64,000 nt of DNA from Terriglobia bacterium (GTDB lineage: Bacteria > Acidobacteriota > Thermoanaerobaculia > Thermoanaerobaculales > Thermoanaerobaculaceae): assembly GCA_020073245.1 (NCBI GenBank), contig JAIQFQ010000001.1, positions 170,001 to 234,000 of the forward strand, given 5' to 3'. Shown piece by piece: positions 30,184 to 39,760 of the stretch. The notes beneath the pieces were generated by a model. That model was not told where the DNA came from and searched no databases. It worked only from the letters and a program-made list of their open reading frames with translations. Each line of letters starts with the position of its first letter. The stretch's first letter is position 1. A program made the position numbers and the translations under genes.

Positions 30184-31899
30184 CTAGAGAACTGTCTCCC
30201 GTACGACCTCGTCGATGGTCGTCAGCCCCTCGCGGATCTTCTGGAGCCCCGATTGGCGGAGCGTGATCATCCCCTCCTCGATCGCTTTGCGGCGCAGCTC
30301 GACCGCAGTCGCCCCAGATAGGATCAATTCACGCATGTCCTCGGTGATGTCCATCACCTCGAAGAGACCGAGACGGCCCTTGTAGCCGGTGTTGGCACAC
30401 TTCTCGCAGCCTCTGCCCTTCACCAGCTTGAGGCTGTGCGCCTCGCTCTCCTGGAAACCGACTGAGAGAAGGGCCTGGATCGGCGTGTCGATCTCCTCTT
30501 TGCAGCTCTGGCACACTTTCCGGATCAGCCGCTGCGCCGCGATCACGTTCACGGAGGTCGCCACGAGGAACGGCTCGATCCCCATGTTCATGAGGCGCGA
30601 GATCGTCGATGGCGCATCGTTCGTGTGCAGGGTCGAGAGCACCAGGTGGCCCGTGAGTGCCGCCTTGATGGCAATCTCGGCGGTTTCGAAATCCCGGATC
30701 TCGCCTACGAGGATGATGTTGGGGTCCTGGCGCAGGAACGAGCGCAACGCGGCCGCAAAGTTCAAGCCGATCGAGTCCTTCATCTGGACCTGATTGACGC
30801 CGGAAAGCTGGAACTCCACCGGGTCCTCGGCAGTCATGATGTTGGTCTCCGGCACGTTCACCCGCTGGAGAGCAGAGTAGAGGGTGTTCGTTTTGCCCGA
30901 GCCGGTGGGCCCGGTGACCAGCACCATGCCATACGGCTTGAGGATGTTGTCCTCGAACTTCTTGAGGCTCGACTTCTCGAAGCCGAGCTTCGTCATGTCG
31001 AGCCGCAGGTTCTCCTTGTCCAGCAGTCGCAGCACGACCTTCTCGCCATGGAGAGTGGGGATCACAGAGACGCGGAAGTCGAGCTCCCGCATGCGCCCCT
31101 CGATCTTGGCCTTGAGCTTGATGCGGCCGTCCTGCGGCAGCCGCTTCTCGGCGATGTCGAGCTTCGCGAGCACCTTGATTCGCGAGGTGATCGCGTCCTT
31201 CAGCCGCTGCGGCGGGGTCATCACCTCGCGCAGCAGCCCGTCGATCCGGTACCGCACCCGGTAGCTCTTCTCGTACGGCTCGACGTGGATGTCCGACGCT
31301 CCCCGCTTGATCGCGTCGGTGAGCATGATGTTCACCAGTCGGACAACGGGTGCCTCCTGGGACTCCTCGGCGAGCTTGCTGACGTCAACTTCCTCTTCCT
31401 CCTCCATCAACTCGAGGGCGGCCTCGTCGACGGTGGTGAGGTCCTCCATGACCTTCTTGAGCTCGAGCTCGCGGGACGAGCCGAAGTTCCTGTCGATTCG
31501 CTCGCGGATCGCCTCTTCCGAGGCCACCACCGGCTCCACCCGGTAACCGGTCATGAAGGTGATCTCGTCCATGGCAAAGATGTTGGTTGGGTCGGTCATG
31601 GCCAGCGTGAGGGTGGCGCCGGTCTTGTTGACAGGGATCACGTTGTACTTTCGGGCAAGGTCCACCGGGATGATCTTCGCCACGTTGGGGTCGATCTCGA
31701 AGTGGCGCAGATTGATCGATGGGACTCCGAACTGGTGCGAGAGGCACTCGATGATGTCGTCTTCGGTAACGAAAGCGAGCCGCTGCAGGATCTCACCCAG
31801 CTTCCCGCCGGTGGTCTTCTGCTCCTCGAGCGCTTTGTCCAATTGCGGCTGGTTGATGAGCTGAGCTTTGAGGAGCAGCTCGCCGAGCTTCAGGGCCAT
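30184..31899 (-). CDS. pilB: Type IV pilus extension ATPase
   Basis: PilB powers pilus polymerisation. The 571-residue protein has the MshEN N-terminal domain (LGELLLKAQLINQPQLDKAL), Walker A GPTGSGKTNT, Walker B NIILVGEIRDFET, the His box and a CQSC...CEKC zinc site. I chose the ATG at 31899, 22 codons inside the open frame, because the family N-terminus starts there and a purine-rich GGAAGGGA site lies upstream. It is the first gene of pilB-T-C-S-R-DUF192-galU. A weak TACACT box lies at 31936-31941. Confidence 0.94.
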   Translation of the reverse strand: MALKLGELLLKAQLINQPQLDKALEEQKTTGGKLGEILQRLAFVTEDDIIECLSHQFGVPSINLRHFEIDPNVAKIIPVDLARKYNVIPVNKTGATLTLAMTDPTNIFAMDEITFMTGYRVEPVVASEEAIRERIDRNFGSSRELELKKVMEDLTTVDEAALELMEEEEEVDVSKLAEESQEAPVVRLVNIMLTDAIKRGASDIHVEPYEKSYRVRYRIDGLLREVMTPPQRLKDAITSRIKVLAKLDIAEKRLPQDGRIKLKAKIEGRMRELDFRVSVIPTLHGEKVVLRLLDKENLRLDMTKLGFEKSSLKKFEDNILKPYGMVLVTGPTGSGKTNTLYSALQRVNVPETNIMTAEDPVEFQLSGVNQVQMKDSIGLNFAAALRSFLRQDPNIILVGEIRDFETAEIAIKAALTGHLVLSTLHTNDAPSTISRLMNMGIEPFLVATSVNVIAAQRLIRKVCQSCKEEIDTPIQALLSVGFQESEAHSLKLVKGRGCEKCANTGYKGRLGLFEVMDITEDMRELILSGATAVELRRKAIEEGMITLRQSGLQKIREGLTTIDEVVRETVL

Positions 31900-32040
31900 G
31901 CGAGTCCCTTCCGTTTCCTTTCGATCCGCTCGAAAAGTGTACCACCCCCCAGCCGAGCGTTCCACCGCTACAGTGTGCGTTGTCCGTTGCTCGGCCGAGG
32001 TCGGAGACCAACGCTGCGGCCTCAGAGCAGCAGCGTCATT

Positions 32041-33063
32041 CTACCTTGCGCCGAGTCTCTTGCCACCAAGGATTCCCCCGAGGACGGTGAAGACCTCGGC
32101 CACATCCACCTCGCCGTTCGAGCGGCTGTGGGCGCTGCCGCGCTGCGTGGCTCCGGCAGCCGCGGACACCACCCTGACCCGTGCCCCGCGTGGTCCGTTG
32201 CGTTCGGGATCGGTTGCAACGAAGACCGCCACCGTCGGGACTCCCAACGCTGCTGAGAGGTGGATGGGTCCGGTGTCCCCTCCGACCACACCGGCGCACT
32301 TCGACATCAGCACGGCGAGCTCCCGGATCGACGTCGGGGGGGCGAGCGTTGTCCCGTCACCCGCGGCGGCCGCGATGCCTTCCGCCAGATCCCGCTCGCC
32401 CGGACCCCACATCACGACGACCGGCGTTCCCTTGGCTGTGATCCGCCGAGCGAGCGCCGCGTAGTTTTCCGGTCGCCAGGCCTTTCCTCGTCCGCCGGTC
32501 CCGGGGAGCAACGCCACCGCTCCTTCCGGCGGTCCGAGCGTGCCGCCGGGCGCACCACACAGCATGAAGCCGGCGTCAGGCACCTTGCCGAATTGCGCCG
32601 TCCTGCCCACCGCAGCCAGCAGCGAGAGGTTGATGTCCACAACGTGTTTCGCCTCCGACGGCGGCGTCACCGTGCACGTGTAGAACGCGCCGGCGAGAAG
32701 CTCGCGCCGGCACGATCGCACCAGCCCGACCCTCGCCGGCGCTCCGGCAAGGAGCCCCCATACCGCCGACTTGACGAGCCCCTGGGGATCAAGCGCCAAC
32801 TCGGGGGCGAACTCGCGGACCGACCTCAGCGTCGAGAAGATCTCGCGCCGCGTCGTGGCGGCCAGCGGCCGCCGGCGCCAGCGCCGGGTCGCGATGGGGA
32901 TCGTTCGCGACACCGCCGGGTGGCCGGCGACCAAGGGCAGAAACCCTTCTTCCACGACCCAGCCCAACTCGACCGGCGACCCGTCCCGAGCGAGCGCCTC
33001 CGCGAGCGGCCAGGTGTGGATGATGTCGCCGAGGGCCGAGAGACGGGTGAGAAGAACGCGCAC
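32041..33063 (-). CDS. Glycosyltransferase family 9 (heptosyltransferase-like)
   Basis: This 340-residue cytoplasmic GT9 enzyme begins MRVLLTRLSALGDIIHTWPLAEAL, the signature of LPS heptosyltransferases. The C-terminal ADP-heptose-binding part has VVGGDTGPIHLSAALGVPTVAVF. It probably adds heptose to the LPS core, using the ADP-heptose made by the split HldE encoded at 40.9-42.5 kb. The GTG start has TAGAAT exactly 6 bp upstream and no ribosome-binding site. Confidence 0.87.
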   Translation of the reverse strand: MRVLLTRLSALGDIIHTWPLAEALARDGSPVELGWVVEEGFLPLVAGHPAVSRTIPIATRRWRRRPLAATTRREIFSTLRSVREFAPELALDPQGLVKSAVWGLLAGAPARVGLVRSCRRELLAGAFYTCTVTPPSEAKHVVDINLSLLAAVGRTAQFGKVPDAGFMLCGAPGGTLGPPEGAVALLPGTGGRGKAWRPENYAALARRITAKGTPVVVMWGPGERDLAEGIAAAAGDGTTLAPPTSIRELAVLMSKCAGVVGGDTGPIHLSAALGVPTVAVFVATDPERNGPRGARVRVVSAAAGATQRGSAHSRSNGEVDVAEVFTVLGGILGGKRLGAR

Positions 33064-33069
33064 GCGGGA

Positions 33070-33075
33070 ATTCTA
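33070..33075 (-). promoter_or_regulatory. -10 box for leaderless GT9 gene
   Basis: TAGAAT on the minus strand lies 6 bp before the GTG at 33063, so the predicted transcript starts at the start codon. Confidence 0.5.
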
Positions 33076-33458
33076 ACGGGTCTCTCCCGAGCCGGACCGA
33101 TCACACGGGTCCTGCCGCGAACGCGGACCTGGCTCGTGTGGCTGCGGTTCTCCGGGGCGCAAGGTTGGAGGCACCGCTTGCACCGGTTGAACGGCGCAAT
33201 GGCCCTGCGACGGATCGCCTCCCACCCGCTGACAACCTCCCCCCGCTCGCGACGAACCCCCACGAGCGATCGAGCCGAGATCCCGACGCCTGCGGACGGC
33301 AGGTCCCTGGTGCTCCAGGGCCTTTTCTGCGACCGACTTGGCGTCCAGTCGAGGCGTTGATTTTCTCATCACCTCCCGAAAAGGGCAGAAGACAGCGCTA
33401 TAGCACAGGAGAGGACGTTTGTGATACGGTGTGCAGGGGCGTGAAGTCGGCCAACGTA

Positions 33459-33475
33459 TGTTGAGCAATTCAACA
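33459..33475. promoter_or_regulatory. Candidate enhancer palindrome for the NtrC-type regulator
   Basis: TGTTGA-gcaat-TCAACA is a perfect 6-bp inverted repeat with a 5-bp spacer. It lies about 84 bp upstream of the -24 element, where NtrC-family activators usually bind. The downstream regulator at 37917 is the obvious candidate; binding is inferred. Confidence 0.5.
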
Positions 33476-33548
33476 ACCGGGAACGGCCACCCCCGAGTTG
33501 AAATGCAAAACCTATCTATTCCGAGTGAGTTACATAGAGGCCAAGGAG

Positions 33549-33564
33549 TTGGCAGCGGGTTTGC
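33549..33564 (+). promoter_or_regulatory. Sigma-54 (-24/-12) promoter of the redox operon
   Basis: The sequence ttGGcagcgggtttGC has the invariant GG and GC separated by 10 bp, inside a good YTGGCA...TTGC context. It lies 49 bp before the ATG at 33613. The operon itself encodes a sigma-54 activator, so autoregulation is likely. Confidence 0.7.
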
Positions 33565-33612
33565 TCTCCCTTTCGGCGAGCGGGGGCCACGAAGCTCCCG
33601 CGGGAGGCAACA

Positions 33613-34287
33613 ATGACCGCGATTCTGGTAATCCTCACGATCCTGGCTTTTATCGGCATCGATGCGATCGTCATGGCGTTCCGCCGTCGTCGCGCCGCGG
33701 TACCGGCGGCGCTGCCCGTCAGCCCGATGCTCGAGCCCAGGCCGCCGCAGGGGATCTTCCTCGACCCCAGGCATGCCTGGGTGCGCATCACGACCGATGG
33801 GACCCTCAGGGTGGGCATCGATGACTTCCTCTCCGAGGCGCTGGGCGAGGTCGAGGCCGTCGAGGCTCCCCCGCGCGGCACCCAGGTAAAACGCGGCGAC
33901 CCGCTTCTCAGGCTCAGGACGGGCGGCCGTTCCCTCGTCGTGTCGGCCCCGGCACCGGGTGAGGTGGTGGCGGTGAATGAACACGCGGTCACGCAGCCTT
34001 GGACCGTCGCCCGTGACCCGTACGGGGTCGGCTGGGTCGTCGCGCTGTGGACCCGAGACCACCACGAAGCGATCAAGCCGCTGCGCATCGGCAGTGCGGC
34101 CACGGCGTTCCTGCGGCAGGAGATGCAGCGCCTGGCCGATTTCCTCACGCCCACCGGCACGCTCGCGACCGTGCCGCTGCTTGCCGATGGCGGCGTCCCG
34201 CGCAAGGGCGCGCTCCCGGCGGTCGACGACGACCGTTGGGAAACCTTCCAGAAAGAGTTCCTTACCCAACCGGGGGTGGAGGCGTAA
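33613..34287 (+). CDS. Membrane-anchored GcvH-like (lipoyl-fold) protein
   Basis: This 224-residue protein has an N-terminal transmembrane helix (about 3-22), then a GcvH-type fold: DPRHAWVRITTDGTLRVGIDDFLSEALGEVEAVEAPPRG and APAPGEVVAVNEHAV. Aligned by eye to GcvH, the lipoyl-lysine position falls in GGRSLVVSAPAPGEV and is occupied by glycine, so it cannot be lipoylated. An acidic C-terminal helix follows. It is not part of glycine cleavage here, since no gcvT or gcvP is near. It probably serves as a structural or electron-transfer partner of the FeS/NrfD pair. A GGGAGG site precedes the ATG. Confidence 0.75.
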   Translation: MTAILVILTILAFIGIDAIVMAFRRRRAAVPAALPVSPMLEPRPPQGIFLDPRHAWVRITTDGTLRVGIDDFLSEALGEVEAVEAPPRGTQVKRGDPLLRLRTGGRSLVVSAPAPGEVVAVNEHAVTQPWTVARDPYGVGWVVALWTRDHHEAIKPLRIGSAATAFLRQEMQRLADFLTPTGTLATVPLLADGGVPRKGALPAVDDDRWETFQKEFLTQPGVEA

Positions 34288-34290
34288 CCC

Positions 34291-35040
34291 ATGGCTCACC
34301 GTGGAATCCTGGTCGACGTGACGAAGTGCATCGGCTGCGGCTCCTGCGTGCAGGCCTGCCAGAAGTCGAACGAACAACCCGCCCACGAGGCAAAGGGGTT
34401 CGACGAGCAGACCTTCACATTCCTCATGGACCGAGGCAACGATGTCTATGTCCGCCGACTGTGCATGCACTGCGAGAACCCGAGTTGCGCGTCGGTCTGT
34501 CCCGTAGGCGCGCTCAGGAAGACCGCGGCCGGACCGGTCACCTATGACTCAGCCAAGTGCATGGGCTGCCGCTACTGCGTGATGGCGTGCCCGTTCGGGG
34601 TCCCGACCTACGAGTGGCACTCCGCGACGCCGCGGGTGCGCAAGTGTCAGATGTGCACACACCGCGGCGACGCCGGGCCAGCGTGCGCCCAGGCATGTCC
34701 GACGGGCGCGACTATAACGGGCGACCGCGAGCAACTGCTCGCCGAGGCGCGCACTCGGGTGGTCAGCGACCCGAAGACCTACTTCCAGCGGGTCTACGGC
34801 GTGACCGAGGCCGGCGGGACCGATGTCCTCTTCATCGGGCCGAAGGAATCCGCCGCTCTCGGCCTACCCAAGGTCACGACCGACGGCGCGCTTCCCGAGT
34901 TGACCTGGAACGCCCTCAAGCACATCCCCGACGTCGTGATGTTCGGCGGCGTCTTCCTGGGTGGTTTGTTCTGGCTGACCAAGCGCAAGGAGGAGGTGGC
35001 CCGCGCCGAGGACACCAACCGGGGAGGGCGCCATGCTTAG
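34291..35040 (+). CDS. Four-cluster 4Fe-4S subunit (HybA/DmsB-like)
   Basis: This 249-residue ferredoxin-like subunit has four cysteine clusters in DMSO-reductase beta-subunit style. They begin at CIGCGSCVQAC (13), CMHCENPSCASVCP (51), CMGCRYCVMACP (90) and CQMCTHRGDAGPACAQACP (113). A C-terminal transmembrane helix (about 211-230) anchors it. No Tat or Sec signal is visible, unlike HybA, so the clusters may face the cytoplasm. It should carry electrons to or from the NrfD protein, whose gene overlaps by 8 bp. Confidence 0.88.
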   Translation: MAHRGILVDVTKCIGCGSCVQACQKSNEQPAHEAKGFDEQTFTFLMDRGNDVYVRRLCMHCENPSCASVCPVGALRKTAAGPVTYDSAKCMGCRYCVMACPFGVPTYEWHSATPRVRKCQMCTHRGDAGPACAQACPTGATITGDREQLLAEARTRVVSDPKTYFQRVYGVTEAGGTDVLFIGPKESAALGLPKVTTDGALPELTWNALKHIPDVVMFGGVFLGGLFWLTKRKEEVARAEDTNRGGRHA

Positions 35041-36253
35041 CGAACGCTTCTCTCGGTTGCGGTTGGGTTTCTGGACCTCGCTCTCGGTCGTGTTGATCGC
35101 CCTCATGACCGGGATCGCATACCTGCGCTTCACTCGAGGCCTCGGCGCCGTGACCCACCTGTCCGACTCTTTTCCGTGGGGGCTCTGGATCGGCTTCGAC
35201 GTGCTGTGCGGCGTCGGCCTCGCAGCCGGCGGCTTCGCCGTGACTGCCACGGTCCACATCCTTCACCTGGGCGAATTCAAACCCATCGTGCGACCCACCG
35301 TGCTCACTGCGTTCCTCGGCTACCTCCTCGTGATCGCGGGTCTGGTGTTCGACCTCGGAAAGCCATGGAACATCTGGCACCCGATCATCATGTGGAACCC
35401 CCACTCCGTGATGTTCGAGGTTGGCTGGTGCGTGATGCTTTACACCACCGTGCTCTCCCTCGAGTTCGCCCCGATGGTGCTCGAGCGCTTCAACCTCAAC
35501 TGGATGCTGCGGCTCTTGAAACCTATCACCCCGATCCTCGTGATCCTGGGGGTGATTCTCTCCACGCTGCACCAGTCATCGCTCGGCAGCCTGTTTCTGA
35601 TCCTCCCGGAGAAGATGCACCCGCTGTGGTACACCCCGATGTTGCCGGTGCTCTTCTTCGTGTCGGCCCTGGCCGCCGGCATTGCGATGACAGTCGTGGA
35701 ATCGTGGTTCTCACGCCGTGCGTTCCGCAAGCCGATCGAGACGCACCTCCTGTCGCGGCTCTCCCGCGTCTCGGTTGTCGTGCTCGCGCTCTACCTGGTG
35801 CTCCGTGTGCGAGACCTCATTGTCCGGGATGCCCTCTCCACCATTTTCCCGTTCACCCTCGTGTCCGTGATGTTCCTCGTCGAGATAGGCTTTGGCGTCG
35901 CCCTGCCGATGGCTCTCCTCGCCTTCGAGCGTTACAGACAGTCGCCCAGGCGCCTCGCGATCGCGCAGGGAATGGTCGTGCTGGGCTTCATCTTCCACCG
36001 CCTGAACGTTTCCGTGACCGCGATAGAGGCCGCCACGGGGCGCAGCTACCTGCCGTCGATCATGGAGTTCATCGTTTCCGCGGGCTTGGTCGCGTGCGGG
36101 ATGACGATCTTCCTGCTGGCCTGCCGCTACCTCCCCGTCTTCCCGGAGGGCGCCTTGGCCGCCGAGGAGGCGGCCCGGCAGGCGGAGTTGGCGCGGCAGG
36201 TGAACGCCGTCGTGCCGATACCGCGCCCGGTGACGACTTTTGACCGCACCTAG
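35033..36253 (+). CDS. NrfD/HybB-type quinone-interacting membrane protein
   Basis: This 406-residue polytopic protein has about ten predicted helices and NrfD-family features: FPWGLWIGFDVLCGVGLAAGGFA near residue 45 and LHQSSLGSLFLILPEKMHPLWYTP near residue 180. NrfD/HybB proteins exchange electrons with the quinone pool and may move protons. It forms a pair with the preceding iron-sulphur subunit. No catalytic hydrogenase or molybdoenzyme subunit is in the operon, so the electron donor is unknown. Confidence 0.9.
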   Translation: MLSERFSRLRLGFWTSLSVVLIALMTGIAYLRFTRGLGAVTHLSDSFPWGLWIGFDVLCGVGLAAGGFAVTATVHILHLGEFKPIVRPTVLTAFLGYLLVIAGLVFDLGKPWNIWHPIIMWNPHSVMFEVGWCVMLYTTVLSLEFAPMVLERFNLNWMLRLLKPITPILVILGVILSTLHQSSLGSLFLILPEKMHPLWYTPMLPVLFFVSALAAGIAMTVVESWFSRRAFRKPIETHLLSRLSRVSVVVLALYLVLRVRDLIVRDALSTIFPFTLVSVMFLVEIGFGVALPMALLAFERYRQSPRRLAIAQGMVVLGFIFHRLNVSVTAIEAATGRSYLPSIMEFIVSAGLVACGMTIFLLACRYLPVFPEGALAAEEAARQAELARQVNAVVPIPRPVTTFDRT

Positions 36254-36300
36254 GAGAGCAGGTACCGTGGGTGCGGGGTGATCGGAGGAGACCCGCAGCC

Positions 36301-37916
36301 ATGTGGCGCTGGCGCCTCAATTCGCTGACGTTCCGCCTCACCGGAACACTTATCGTGGCGTTGGTGCTCCTGCTCGCCCTCACTGCCGTCGTGCAGGTGG
36401 GCCTGCAGGAACGCTACGCGCGTGAGGCCGCACGGATCAACGGTCTCGCCGTCTCCGAGACCCTGTTTGGCGCGCTCCACTCGCACATGCTCCACAACGA
36501 CCGCGAGGGACTGCACGCCATGGTGCGCAGCATCACCGAGCACGATCCCAATGTGCGCGTGCGGATCTTCAACAAGGAGGGGGAGATCGTCTTCTCCTCC
36601 GAGGGCCGTGAGGTCGGCACCCGCCTCGACCCTCGCTCGGAAGCGTGCTTCAAGTGCCACCAGGCCGATCGCCCGATCGAGAAGCTCCCTCCAGGGGATC
36701 GGACGCGGTCGTTCTCGCTCGGGGGTGTGCCGGCGCTGGGTGCGATCCGCCCGATCGAGAACGAAGCCACATGTGCCTCCGCCGCCTGCCATGCGCACCC
36801 CGCCGGCAAGCGCCTCCTCGGCGTCCTCGACGTCACCTTGCTGCTGACCCGCGTCGAGGAGACGCGGCGGGAGACTGCCCTGTTGATGGTGGGTGCTACC
36901 GGTGGAGTCCTCCTCCTGGTTGTCGGCGTCGTGCTTTTCGTGGTGCGAAGCTCGGTGCACCGCCCGATCCGGGCTTTGACCCGGACGCTTTCGGCGCTCG
37001 GGACGGGCGACTACTCGGCCCGCTACGAGAACAGCAAGATCTCCGAGTTCGCCCACCTCGGCGGATCCGTCAACCAAATGGCCAAGGAACTGCAGCGTGC
37101 CAACGCCGAACTCGTCGAGTGGGCGCAGACCCTCGAACGCAGAGTCGAGGAGAAGACTGCCGAGTTGCGCCAGGCTCAGGAGCAGATGATTCGGGTCGAG
37201 CGCATGGCGTCGCTGGGCAAGCTCGCCGCCGTGGTGGCCCACGAGATCAACAATCCCCTCGCGAGCGTCGTGACGTACTCAAAGGTCCTGCTGCGGCGGT
37301 ACACGGGCCGTGCGAACGAGACCGAGGAGACGCGCGAGAGCCTCGGAATCCTGGAGGCCATCGCGAGCGAATCCGCCCGCTGCGGCGAGATCGTCTCCAA
37401 CATGCTGCTCTTCGCGCGCCGCACAGGCTCGCGCATGGAGCCAACCAACATCAACCAGATCATCGAACGTTCGATCTTCCTCATCAAGCACAAGATGGAC
37501 CTTGCACAGGTGCAACCCGACCTCGACCTCTCGCCACCCCTGCCGTCCATCATGTGCGACCCGGCCCAGATCGAGCAGGCGCTGCTCGCACTCTGCATCA
37601 ACGCCGTGGAAGCAATGCCTCAGGGCGGTACGCTTACCATCAAGACCTGTCCCACCGAGTCCGGCGGGGTCCGTGTCGCCGTAGAGGACAACGGCGTTGG
37701 GATGGACGAGGAGGTTCGGTCGCACATCTTCGAGCCGTTCTTCACTACGAAGGGCGAGGGCGAGGGCAAAGGCCTCGGTCTCGGCCTGGCCGTCGTCTAC
37801 GGGATCGTGCAGCGACACGATGGTTCGATCGACGTCACGAGCGCGCCGGGTCAGGGCACCCGCTTCACCGTGATCCTGCCGCCGGCGCCCGCGGCCGGCG
37901 GGGGGGGGAGCGCATC

Positions 37917-37920
<4 letters not shown>
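36301..37920 (+). CDS. Sensor histidine kinase with c-type haem motifs in its sensor domain
   Basis: This 539-residue kinase has a transmembrane helix near 18-38, an extracytoplasmic sensor domain, a second helix near 195-220, then HAMP, HisKA and HATPase domains. The H-box VAHEINNPLASVV places the phosphorylated His at residue 314, and GLGLGLAVVYGI marks the ATP lid. The sensor domain has CFKCH at 116-120 (a CXXCH haem site) and CASAACH at 158-164 (a CX4CH variant). It probably senses redox state or a small gas. The ATG at 36301 is chosen because a GGAGGAG site precedes it. It overlaps the regulator gene by 4 bp. Confidence 0.87.
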
Positions 37921-39244
<1,324 letters not shown>

Positions 39245-39248
<4 letters not shown>

Positions 39249-39760
39249 AAACAAGGTTGCTGGCGCTGGGGGACGTGCCGCCCAGGCTGGCCGAAGCGGT
39301 GCTCGCCGGGCTTCCCCGCCCCTACACCGGCGGCGAGGTCGGGCGGTTGGAGATCGCCCTCGGCCGTTGCTACGACAGAACCCGCGCGCAGGTGGACGCG
39401 GCGTGTCTCATCGAGCAGATCCCCGAGCCCGGGCCTGGTTGGCTCCTGCTGGGCCTCACCGGCGTCGATCTCTTCATGCCGGCTCTCACCTACGTCTTCG
39501 GCATCTCGCACCTCGGTGGCCGGCGCGGGATCGTCTCCTGGTTCCGGCTGCACCCAGAGGAAACCGGCCCCAGCGCGCAGACGATCCTCATCCGCCGCAT
39601 CACCACCGAGGTCGTCCACGAGCTCGGCCACAGCCTCGGACTGGTCCACTGCGTCGTGCCCGAGTGCGCGATGCACCGGTCGCTGTGGCCAGAGGGAGTG
39701 GATCTCAAACACCCGGAGTACTGCCCGGCCTGTCTCGAGACCCTCACCTCTTCCCTCTAG
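39245..39760 (+). CDS. amzA: Archaemetzincin-family zinc metalloprotease
   Basis: This 171-residue protein has the archaemetzincin signature: zinc motif HELGHSLGLVH at about residue 123, followed by C-x4-CAMHRS, and a second CPAC site near the C-terminus. The met-turn region fits AMHRSL. No signal peptide is visible, so it is cytoplasmic. Substrates of bacterial archaemetzincins are unknown. The GTG start overlaps the regulator stop by 4 bp, so it is co-translated with the two-component system. Confidence 0.9.

Larger units (their letters stand above)
33064..33612. other. Intergenic control region between divergent GT9 and redox operon
   Basis: No gene is seen in 549 bp. The left end holds the minus-strand -10 box of the GT9 gene. 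The right half holds a palindrome at 33459-33475 and a sigma-54 promoter at 33549-33564. The stretch 33080-33440 shows nothing I can assign. Confidence 0.6.

Noticed and set aside
30625..32256. 543-codon plus-strand open frame antisense to pilB
   Set aside because: Same reasoning: pilB on the other strand is unambiguous, and this frame shows no domain.
33613..34287. Calling the GcvH-like gene a glycine cleavage H protein
   Set aside because: The lipoyl lysine is missing, the protein is membrane-anchored, and no glycine cleavage partner genes are nearby.
33073..34470. 465-codon minus-strand open frame over the redox operon promoter and first gene
   Set aside because: It overlaps the sigma-54 promoter and the GcvH-like gene, has low-complexity composition and no start signals.
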